This document shows positions 1 through 10,207 of a DNA stretch of 64,000 bases, in pieces. Under the pieces are notes generated by a model that had not been told where the DNA came from, searched no databases, and saw only the letters and a list, made by a program, of their open reading frames with translations. The stretch comes from Hippophae tibetana (Eukaryota; Streptophyta; Magnoliopsida; Rosales; Elaeagnaceae). Position 1 is the first letter of the stretch; each line of letters opens with the position of its first letter. Position numbers and translations under genes: made by a program. The stretch lies in NCBI GenBank assembly GCA_037013495.1, contig CM072811.1, positions 23,835,659 to 23,899,658 on the forward strand, given 5' to 3'.

Positions 1-1131
1 ATTTTAATTTAATTTACATATTATTTATATATCATATTTATATATTATTAATTAGATTAAATTGTTGAATTTTTTTAATTAAATTACACCAAATTGTTAA
101 CTTATCAAAGTTTTAATAAATAAACTATCTAATCTAATATGATTTAAGTAATATGAACGTTTTAATTCGATTAAATTATTTTTACTAAAAATCGAATCAT
201 ATTAGTTCGTAAATACCCCTAATTATAGTTAGTAAAGATATAAAATTTTAAAATTAAAATATTAGATATAATTATATAATAAAGATATTTAAAATTATAT
301 AACACATATAAAATTTGTAATTTAATTTTATTATTATTTTAAAAAAGTATACAATTTATTTCTTTTAATTATTAAAAAAGAGTTAGGTATCATAGAAGTT
401 CATTAAACTATATTACTTATATTTTTTAATTCTTTAGATTAGAAACGATATCATTTAATCCTTTATTTTTGTAAAAAAAATTAATTAAGGATAAATTTTA
501 TTATTTTAATAATTTTTATTTAAAATATTATTATTTTTTATTAAGTAATTAAAACATAAATAAAATACAAATCTTTAAAAAGAATAAAAATAAAAATTAA
601 TACGAAATAATTTAACTAGAAAATAAATAATAATAAAATTCAAACAAATAGTTATTTAAATATATATTTTAATTTTAAAAAATTAAAAATTAATGAAATA
701 TTAAAATAATATAATGAAAATTAATAAATATTAAAAAATGAATATTTTGTAAAAAAATTATATTAATTATGATTTTATCGTTATTAAACACTCGTGTTTT
801 AATCGTGTTTAATTACTTGATAGAAAAATAATAATATTTTAATAAAAAATTAATAAAATAATATAATTTATTCTTAAATCATTTTCACACAACTAAGAAC
901 TAAATGACACTGTTTATATTTTACGGTATTAAACAATACAAATAATCTGAATTTTTGTGACCATTTTTTAAAAAAAAATTCTCTTTTAATTTCTACTAAA
1001 AAAATCAAATGAGCTCTTATATTTGCAAACCAAGTGTGTATCTCTCCTTTGTGAATGACTATTTTTTTGGGTTATAGTTAATTTCCATTTGCCTAAGAGC
1101 TCTACATCTCTTTTATCCTTCATGAATAATT
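1..1131. other. AT-rich DNA, no gene seen
   Basis: Low-complexity A/T sequence with many short poly-A and poly-T runs and no frame that looks coding. I recognise no element here. Confidence 0.6.
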
Positions 1132-2320
1132 CTTAAGATAATGTTTGGTTCACATAATAGAATCATAATGTGAATAAAAATTAAATGAAATAGAAAGAAA
1201 ACAATTTTGTTTGGTTTGACCACTAAAATTAAAGAAGAAATAAGTATTATGGTGTTTGGTTTATAAAAATGGAAGGAATCAATTCTGATTTCATTCCATT
1301 CGTCCAACCAAACATAACATAATACTCATATATTTAATAAAGTTTAAATAATATTATTTAATTATTATTTTCCGTCAGACAAAATAAATTATTGAAATCA
1401 TTATTTTTCTAAATAATTATTACTTAAAAATAAATTATATTATTAAAATTTTATTTTTCTAAATAAGGTTTAGGGTTTTGAGGTTTGAGATTTAGGATTT
1501 AGGATTTAGGGATTTAGGGTTTTGGGTTTTGAGATTTGGGATTTAAGGTTTAGGGTTTATGATTATATTTATGGGTTAAGGTTTAAGATTAAATTATTAT
1601 TTTTCTAAATAAGGTTTAAGATTTTAGAATTTGAGATTTGGGGTTTAGGGTTTATGGTTATGTTTGTGGGTTAAGGTTTATGATTAAAATTATTATTTTT
1701 TCTAAATAAGGTTTAGGGTTTTGAGAATTAGGATTTGGGGTTTAGAGTTTAGGGTTATATTTGTGGGTTAAGGTTTAGGATTAAAATTATTATTTTTCTA
1801 AATAGGGTTTAGGGATTTAGGGTTTAGGGTTATATTTGTGGGTTAAGGTTTAGGATTAAAATTATTATTTTTCTAAATAGGGTTTAGGATTTGGGATTTG
1901 GGGTTTAGGATTTAGGGTTTAGGGTTATATTTTTGGTTTAAGGTTTAGGGTTAAAATTGTTATTTTTCTAAATAAGGTTTAGGGTTTAGGAATTTTGGAT
2001 TTAGGATTTAGGGTTTAGGGTTATATTTGTGGTTTAAGGTTTATAGTTAAAATTATTATTTTTTAAATAGAGTTTAGGGATTTTGGATTTGGAATTTAGG
2101 ATTTTGGGCTTAGAGTTTAGGACTTAGGATTTACGGTTTAGGGTTATAGTTGAGGTTGGGATAAAATTAGAAAAAAAAATTGAGATGTAAATGGAATCAT
2201 AATTCCTTAAGAGAGATATCGATTTTATTCTATTCTCACTTTTTATTCTAACTAAATATAAAATTGAAAGTAATTAATTCTTATTTTTATTTAATTTTAA
2301 TTAACCAAACATTGGGTAAG
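1132..2320. repeat. TIR-flanked element carrying a telomere-like minisatellite
   Basis: The left end (1132-1150) contains CTTA..AATGTTTGGTT, and the right end (2301-2320) contains its inverted match AACCAAACATT..TAAG. A second GTTTGGTT/AACCAAAC inverted pair lies at about 1255-1312. Between them, from about 1450 to 2150, are about seven degenerate units of 76-137 bases. Each starts with an AT stretch (ATTATTTTTCTAAATA) and continues into runs of TTTAGGG, TTTAGGA and TTTGGG variants. TTTAGGG is the common plant telomere repeat. The short inverted ends suggest a non-autonomous DNA transposon, but superfamily and target duplication are not resolved. Confidence 0.6.
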
Positions 2321-2800
2321 GGTAGACTGCAAAAGTCTTGTCATCCTCCATGAGCTCTAAAGTTATGATATGTTTATTTAATATTTGTTGATAAAGTGGA
2401 ACTAAAGCTCTAATATTTGTTAATATTAAATAGCTGTCAATAGGGGTATTTATGATCCGGTCTGGTTTTGAATAAAAAATATTTAACCAAATTGGATTGT
2501 TTGGCTATCCAAAATGTTATAATCAAACAATTTAGTCTGTTTTGATAAACGATTTTAAATAGTTAATAATACATAATTATGATACATTCTAATAATAGGA
2601 TATAATTAAATGATATACCATTATTTATAAAAAAAAATGTTTAAAATTAATGTCATTTCAAACTTTTGGATATATATATATATATAAAGAAAGAAAGAAA
2701 CAGCCAAAATTGAAAACTATATATATATTATATTAAAGTTATATTATATATTTTATAAGAATACTTATAAAATATTAAACTAAACAAAGGTTATGAAATA
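2321..2800. other. AT-rich DNA with a TA/GAAA microsatellite
   Basis: No coding sequence recognised. A TA run followed by GAAA units lies at about 2671-2700. Confidence 0.5.
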
Positions 2801-3339
2801 AAACAGAATCAAAGAGTAGAGAGTATTCAAGGCTATAGAGAAAACTCGAAAATTTGGAACCCTTTCTCTTCTGATCTCGTTCTTCTTAAATAACCGAGTG
2901 ATGGCACTGTGGAGATGCTTTCACTATTCATTAAACAGTAATTGGTCTACCACTTGATATTGTAAGAATCTTGACTACTATTGTGAATAGTAGTTTCTTC
3001 ATTATTCCGAACAGAAAATTGAACAATACTATGTCGGGTACTGTTTGGGTAAATGAACAGTAACCTTGTCATCATCGTTTGAACTTTTGTCGTTTTCCGA
3101 TTTTAACAATTAGTTGTCCTCAGAAAATAACAATGCCTCTTTCATGAGTCAATGTACAGTAATGGACTCGAAGGCCCAATGATAAATAGTAATGGACACG
3201 CAAGCCCAATGATAAATAATATTGAACCTATTTTGGAGTCCAAAAATTCATATCTACAGTTGAGGTTTATAAATAAATTAAGTCCTCTTCTGAAGCTTGT
3301 GATGGAGATACTGTTTTATCGGGTGATTGTGTTTCATCC

Positions 3340-4420
3340 GAATTAAGTAACTCTTCTTTTGGGAGTTGAGATGTTTGCCCAGATGATAGTTATTTGATGA
3401 TGTTCAAGAGTTCTTTTTGGGTTTTTGCTTGAGCAATTAGGGCATTTGTGTGTGTCTTTTGTGCTAATAAAAGTGAAGATGCTTGTATTTCCTCCACCGG
3501 GTGATCTATGTAACCTTTTTGGGTTAGCCATTTTTCAACAGCTGGTAATAAGATTGTTTTTTGGGATCATAAATGATGACTACCATTTAATTTGGAATGA
3601 TCGTTTGATAGTCATTACCTCTGATGCTTCTGGGTATAAGACCCATTGACATACCCAAGGGAGGTAAAAATTTGTACAAAATATACATAAAGGAGGTAAT
3701 CTAGCTTCTTTTATTGATGGTTTATAATGTGACTGGAAATATTTGTAACTCTCTTTCACAGGAGATATAAGAATTGAGGAAAAGTTTCTGAATAGTTTCC
3801 ACCATTGTAAAAACCAAGATGGGAACCGGTTTGGATCAATAGACTTGTTGATAAAGAAAAACAACCAAGAATGTTGGTTATCTTTATTTTGAATAAGGAA
3901 TGCATTAAACCATGTTTTTGAGATTCGTTGCCTGGTTCTCTTAAGGGTTCTTAAGAGGAAAAGCTTCTACTTGATTATCCTGGTAAGGGATGGTAATAGG
4001 TCTTAATGGAGGATGTTTAGCTTCAACTGAACCATCTGGAGTTTCCCATACGGGTAACTTCTTTTGTGTTTTGATCATATTAACTTCGTCAATTAGATCA
4101 TCCGTTTCTTCTATAAACTTATCGAAGTCATCTAGTGTGATTTTGTTAGGTTTAATTTTTGAAAAAGTTTTAATCTGTGGAGGCAAAACTACTAAATCTG
4201 TAGCAAATGGCTCTACCGATTTGTCTACAAGCATATCGAAGTCAGCCTCTGTGACATCTGAGACACTTATTGAAGGGAATAATTTATATTGTGGAACTAC
4301 AAATAAAGGGAAAAAGCATAAACTAGAAAAGAGAGAAAGAAAATTGAATCTCAAAAAGAAAATGACAACCTCTTTGTTCCTAAGTGGCTCAACTCATCAC
4401 ATACCTATTTTGTCCATGGA
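3340..4420 (-). pseudogene. Degenerate coding remnant, unidentified, possibly retroelement or virus-derived
   Basis: Three successive minus-strand open stretches (about 4354-3941, 3864-3580 and 3531-3343) look more protein-like than the surrounding AT-rich DNA. The first is acidic, with a TPDG/HPPLRPITIPY patch. The second has a tryptophan-rich patch (WFLQWWKLF) and LPWVCQW near its end. The third has one CPNC pair. The W-rich pattern recalls polyprotein pieces repeated in many plant genomes, but I cannot name a family. Composition also becomes more GC-rich at about 4400-4560. It is treated as a fossil. Confidence 0.35.
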
Positions 4421-4599
4421 TGAAAAGATGCAAGGTGATGTGAGGCGAGGTCAGTTGGCTGGTGGAGGAGGCGACGTGAGGATGGCTGGTTGCTATTGAA
4501 AGTGGTGACGGCAAGGATATTGTTATAGTTTTAGCTTAGGGTTTACACTTCACAGAGGAGAGCGCAAGGATGAATGAAATCGGGGAAAATGATGTTTTT

Positions 4600-6160
4600 A
4601 TATACATTTAATTAATATTTTTAAATTATTTATTAAAATGGAACTGATTCGGTCCGAATGGTTTATAATTTTGTATAACTCGACCGAACTATTTAAAAAT
4701 CGATTTTACTTGATACAAATTAGACTAGATTATTTTATTTATAAAACTATTCGGTCCGGTCTAATCTGATCTGGTTTTTTAATTTAAATCGATTTGGTCC
4801 AGCTTTTGGACAATTCTAACTAACAAAGTTATATGCAAACATAAATCAATTTTATACTTTATTGCATAAAAAATGTGGTTGATTTTCATTTTTCGATCTT
4901 TATGCATACCACGAGGGATTGAATAAAGATGACCAATTAATAAAAAAAATTGAATGCTTGACTCAATTTCTTAATTATGTTATTTAATTTTTAAAATTAA
5001 ATTATTATGTTCATCTAACTTTAATTAGAATGTATCTTAATTACAATAAACAGAGATATACAAAAAATATAAATATGCATATTTTAATTACATTTTAGTT
5101 AAAATTATATTATTAAATATCTTAATATTAAAAACTAAATGATTTATATTTTTCTTCTAAAAGACGTGTTTTAAAAATGTCCAAAAAATATAAATAAATA
5201 AGTTTTAGAGTGATTTTTCCTAATGAATCTAACTAGGAATGGGAGAGATCGAGTGAGATCTAACCCAACCAAAATTGACCTACGAGTTAGGCATCATCCA
5301 TGAGCCAAACACTCGATTCTTTAAAACATTTCTCTTATTCATTTTCTTTCCTTCCTATTTATATTATTTTCTTTGTAAAAAAAAATTATGATTCTTATCA
5401 AAATCAAAGTTGGTGCTTATTTTCTTTATTGTATGCTTGATTTTGTTTAGAATTTGGAATCATAATAAATTTAATTAATAAATGTATTAAAACAACCTTT
5501 ATTTTGACAAATTAATTTAAGTTAATCCGTTAACTCTCATTTTTTTACCTTCTTCCTCTTCTCTTCCACCAAATTTGTAATCCTAATTTTTTTTGTGACA
5601 AATGACAATAATAATAAATATTAATTAAACTAAATGAGACTTATTAGAATCATAAGGGTTATATTTATTCGTGTCAAATTAATGAGCATTGTGTTTGTTC
5701 ATGTTGAATTAATATATAATGATTATTGAAATATTATTTTAATATATAATAATTATTAACATATGATATTAATATAATAATTTGAAGAAATATTTAATTA
5801 AACCTGGATATGATATTAATATGAGATGTCATGTTTAAACATAATTATTCAAGAAAGTAAAAATGAACTCCTTCTTCAATGTTGTATAAGAGGACTACAT
5901 TTTCAAAAAAATTAAATAAATTTTAAAATCTGACTAAAGTTTAACATTTTTTAAACTACGAAATATACATAAGAATAAAACTTAGACTTTTAAATCCCTC
6001 TAATATACTAGCTCGCTTGGGACTGATTTATGATACGATTTAGATGAATAGTTAATTTAAATCTTATTTTAAATCGTTTAAGATGTCATAAACTAGTATA
6101 TAATAAGTAAATGTATTTTCTGCAGAGAATTTTGGAAACTAACTCTTATTTATAAAATAG
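4600..6160. other. AT-rich intergenic DNA, no gene seen
   Basis: No coding, RNA or structured repeat signal that I can support in this stretch. Confidence 0.55.
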
Positions 6161-6164
6161 TGAT

Positions 6165-7530
6165 TTTGATTTTGTAAACTGAAAATTAAATTTAATAATT
6201 GAAGATTAATAAATATAAAAACAAAATATAAAGATTCAAGTAAAAAACAGTTGTAGAATCATTCTCCAACTCTAGCATGTTTTGTAGATTAACAGAATCA
6301 TATCATACTCTTCTTTGATCATAGTAACTTAAAGAAATTCACAAACGCAAAAATCTTCACCTTGTCTTATAGATTCGTTAAACTAAACAATAACTTAATC
6401 TAAATTCTTTTTAATACACAAATTAAAATAAGTTCTCTAAATATAATATATCAAAAAATATTAATTTTTAAAGAAACAAATTGAATCAAGGTTAAACACA
6501 TAAACTTGTTTTAATTGTATTAAGTATTAATTCTTATTGCAAGTAATTTATCACTAATTATTTAAATTGATTAAATGATTATATACCTAATCAATTAAAT
6601 TGATTAAGAATGATTTAATTTGGTTTTTAATTATACACTTAAATAGTTAAATAAATTCATACAATAATTAAAACTAAGAATTAAAACATAATAAAAAAGA
6701 ATAGTCGAATAAAATATTACAAATCTTATTAAATATTGTAATATATGTCTAGGGCTTTGAAATTATCCACAATCAATTATAAAATTAGGTACTCATGGAA
6801 AATAATAAATTAAGAAAATTATTTGTGGAAATAATAAAAGAAAGGAAAAAAACACTTAAGATTGATGTTCTTGAATATGATATTCAACTCTTTTAATTAC
6901 CTCTTAAGTTAAGTATTCTTAGTTCTTGCCCCAAAATCTATATTATGATATTCTCCCTTATTTTGTATGAGTTGTTTTTTATTTATAAGAGATAAAATTC
7001 AAATCATAATGTAACTAAGATTGCTAATATTCTGATAAAGATAGGATTAATGTGCACCGTATGTCAAAAGATAGAAACTACAATGGTTAAAAAGATAGGA
7101 TAAACTGTAAAATATATCAACTTTCTATCTATGTTAATCCACCTATCAAATAAATACAAAACAATACCATAAAATTAGCTACTCATGAAAAATAATAAAT
7201 TAAGAAAATTATTTATGAAAATAATAAAATAAAGGAAAAGAAAACTTAGGATTGATCATCTTGAATATGATATTCAACGTTTTTAATTGCCTTTCAAGTT
7301 AATTGTTCTTAGTTCTTACCTCCAACTTAATTCTATAAATTTTGTATCTAAATCTATATTATGATATTCTTCTTTATTTTATATGGTGTTATTTTGTATT
7401 TATAAGAGATAAAAATCAAATAAGAATATAACTAGATTGCTAGTATTCTAGTAAAGATAGGATGTGCATCGTATGTCAAAAGATAAAAACTGTGATGGTT
7501 AAAAGGACAAAATAAGTTGTGAAATATATC
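6165..7530 (+). repeat. Dispersed repeat, copy 1, with its right part doubled
   Basis: The block 6165-7130 matches 50385-51470 in the same orientation over about 1 kb, with many substitutions. Its right part (from about 6779) is repeated about 393 bases later at 7172-7530. Shared landmarks are CTACTCATG followed by AATAATAAATTAAGAAAA, a GGATTGAT..CTTGAATATGATATTC box, and a TGTCAAAAGATA box near the end. It has no coding capacity. It may be non-coding sequence of an LTR element. Confidence 0.6.
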
Positions 7531-8115
7531 TATTTGTTACATCTCCTACCCAGTCTGCATTTGTGTAGACTTTGATTTCTCTATTATCACTTTTCTTGAA
7601 TAGAATACCTTTTCCAAGAGTTATCTTAAGGTATCTAAGGATTCTTGTAACAACTTCTATGTGTTCTTCAGTTGGATTATTCATATATTGACTAATCATA
7701 CTAATAGGAAAACGAATATTAGGCTAGTGTGAGATAGATAAATAAGGAATCCAACTAGCCTTTGATATCTCCCTCTGTCCACAAGTCTCTTGTCTATCCT
7801 TGAGCCAATTTTCTTGTTAGAGTCCATTGGAGTTGCGGCTGGTTTACACCCAAGCATACCTATTTCTTTGAGTAATCATACTAATAGGAAAATGAATATT
7901 AGGCTAGTGTGAGATAGATAAATAAGGAATCCAACTAGTCTTTGATATCTCTCTCTATCCACAAGTCTCTTGTCTATCCTTGAGCCAATTTTCTTGTTAG
8001 AGTCCATTGGAGTTGAGGCCGGTTTATACCCAAGCATACCTATTTCTTTGAGTAAGTCTAGAATATACTTACATTGAGAAACAAATATGCCATATCTTGA
8101 TCGTAAAATTTCCAT
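7530..8115 (-). mobile_element. Ty1/Copia remnant (RT end to RNase H)
   Basis: Minus-strand frames match Copia reverse transcriptase and RNase H: SQCKYILDLLKEIGMLG, then NPTEEHIEVVTRILRYL, then a YTNADWVGD RNase H start. Only a short fossil scrap is present, broken in several ways. A perfect-length tandem repeat lies within it (listed separately). Its right end abuts the 8120-8530 repeat. Confidence 0.88.
7693..8052. repeat. Tandem repeat, two 180-base units
   Basis: Units 7693-7872 and 7873-8052 are nearly identical, differing at only a few bases, so the duplication is young relative to the Copia scrap that contains it. Confidence 0.9.
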
Positions 8116-8119
8116 GCCA

Positions 8120-8530
8120 AGTATCTATGTGGTAACATCTTCGAGTTGCTTACAACAACCATTCAACAACAAATAATCCATTAATAAATAAAATAGTTAA
8201 AACTCTAATAAAAAATAAAACCACTAATACCTTTATCAATTGAGACTTTTATCCGAATTGTCTATTGCTACTCTTGGTTGCTTTTTTTGCAACGACATAG
8301 TTTGACACACAAATTTACCTCTCATCTAAAGCCCACGTAACCTAAAATGGTACGTGTATATAAACATACTTACATATTAAGTGTTTATAACTATGTATAT
8401 GTGTGTAATATTGATTTATAATAACTAACCTTACATAGAGAAAGACAAAACATTGAATATAATAAAATAAACATTGTATTTTGTATACAAAGAGTTAATA
8501 TACAACGAGACTTACAGAAGGTAAACCATT
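8120..8530. repeat. Dispersed repeat shared with intron 7, copy A
   Basis: It matches 28830-29720 in the same orientation: a TCTATGTGGTAA box at the left, a GTCTATTGCT.CTCTT box in the middle and AACCAACCTTACATA-like sequence at the right. The family is unidentified. In both places it sits beside Copia scraps. Confidence 0.6.
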
Positions 8531-8844
8531 TAAGCATAACATAAGTTCACTAGTCTTTTATTTGGCTAGTTTTTAATTCCCACCGAGTCATTAATCAATA
8601 TTAATTTTACCATATGAAATTATTTTTATTTCTTACTTACCTATTACTTTTAAAATAAGAGAATCTACAAATATAACCAATTATATTCATTTATAATATT
8701 CTATTACATTAATTAACAACTAATCATTTAATCTTTCTATAACATAAAATACTTTTATGGGACCAAAATTAATGGTCAAAAAATGTGGGAGGCAAAACAT
8801 TCATGTTTTTAAAATCATAAATAAATAGTTATAAAAATAATATA

Positions 8845-9010
8845 GGGTTTTATACCTTAGTAATACTATAATTTTAATTTTTAGTATTATTTTTATTTAT
8901 ATTTTTTAGGTGGTAGCTTAGTGATATTTCATTTAAAAAATGTATCAATTTAATGTAATTTATTATTTAATTATAAAGTTTTACATATGTAGTGGTACAC
9001 ATGTAAGATT
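8845..9010. mobile_element. Partial MITE related to the one at 31701-32080
   Basis: The stretch containing TTAGTGATATTTCATTTAAA and TTATTATTTAATTA..TTTTACAT resembles one arm of the long-TIR MITE downstream of GPN2. No second arm is visible. Confidence 0.4.
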
Positions 9011-9499
9011 AGGATGTTATTTTCATCATTTCAATTAAATAAATATTTTGTTAAGAAAAAAAAAAAGAAAAAAAAGAAAAAAATTAGAAAACACAACCCA
9101 TTTTAGCTTTAAACACTCAATCTTATATGCGAGAATATCTAATTAAATATATGTTTAAATAATTATGTTTTGATTTTTTATTCTGTTTTTATATTTTAAT
9201 AAACAATTTATGTTTTTTAAACTTTTTTATTTAATTTAAACTATTTAAACATAAATTAATATATAATAACTTTAAACATGGAAAGTTTTTGATTTTGAAA
9301 AAGTTTAACAAAATAAATAACAACCTACCATTTTTTTTTAAAGTAATTAGCTAAATTAAAATTAAAAAATTTCTATAACAATGTGGCAAATAGTTATTTT
9401 ATAAATTAGCATTGTAATATTTGAAAAAGATAATTTTGTAGTTTTTTTTTAAAGCAAACTTTCCACCTTTTAAAATAATAACAACATAAAAACAGTAAT

Positions 9500-10207
9500 T
9501 TAATTCTAATGGTAATTGATTTGGAAACCTTTTGAACTAGGGCGTGTATCTAGTAAAATTCGGGATGTGTACATAAATTTCTCTTTCCTTAATCCAAAAT
9601 GTTTCGCGTTTCCCAATTCATTTTTCAAGCACCATTGCCGACGTCACACTTCTTCAGTTCTTCTTCCTTCACCCAATCGACACCACCCGGTTACCCACTC
9701 GACGCCATCCAGTCTCCAGCTACTCCATCTATAGCTTTCGTATATTCCGAAACTTTCCGTCTCCAGTCCCTCTTCGAGCCAACCTTAAGGTGGAACAAAA
9801 GCTACCCAGTTCCTTTATATTTTAATTATTTTAGGCAATGCAGCTCTTTCTCTTCTCTCCTTAATTTGTCATATTCTCTGTTTTCTTTTAGCAATTGGAC
9901 GTGATCCCGTAAGTTTTGCGTAGAATATTTGATGTTATTCTATTATTGTGTATGAATTTATAAACCTTTGACATCTTGTGTCACTGAGTATGTTCTTTCA
10001 GTGAATCACATAACTTGTTTGTAGAAATGCAAATGAGATAAGAAAATGTTATAAGAATAACTTGTGTGAGACTCTTTTTTTTTACTCATTGAGTAATGAT
10101 CTAAACTTTCCCTTGTTTTGATTGTCTCCACGCCGAAAGCTTGGAGAAAATTCATGTTCCCTCAACAAACTAGGAAAACCGTATAAAGGAAGAAAAATAA
10201 AACAAGG
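9500..10207 (+). other. Probable 5' leader and promoter-proximal region of GPN2
   Basis: Base composition rises sharply from the AT-rich upstream DNA at about 9590, with C/T-rich stretches typical of plant 5' untranslated exons. A good donor (GTAAGT at 9909) and a pyrimidine-rich acceptor (TTCTTTCAG ending 10001) could frame a 93-base 5'-UTR intron. A 101-codon open frame from 9599 is C/S/P-rich and resembles nothing I know; if transcribed it would be an upstream ORF. The transcription start cannot be placed from sequence. Confidence 0.5.

Noticed and set aside
1450-2150. A true chromosome end or fusion scar
   Set aside because: The TTTAGGG units are strongly degenerate, interleaved with an AT-rich box, and bounded by inverted repeats in the middle of ordinary DNA.
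7172-8052. CRISPR-like array from repeated blocks
   Set aside because: The repeats are long direct duplications without spacers, inside retroelement sequence of a plant genome.
9599-9904. 101-codon frame as a separate small gene
   Set aside because: Low-complexity S/P/F composition with no recognisable domain and a position right before GPN2; a 5' leader is more likely.
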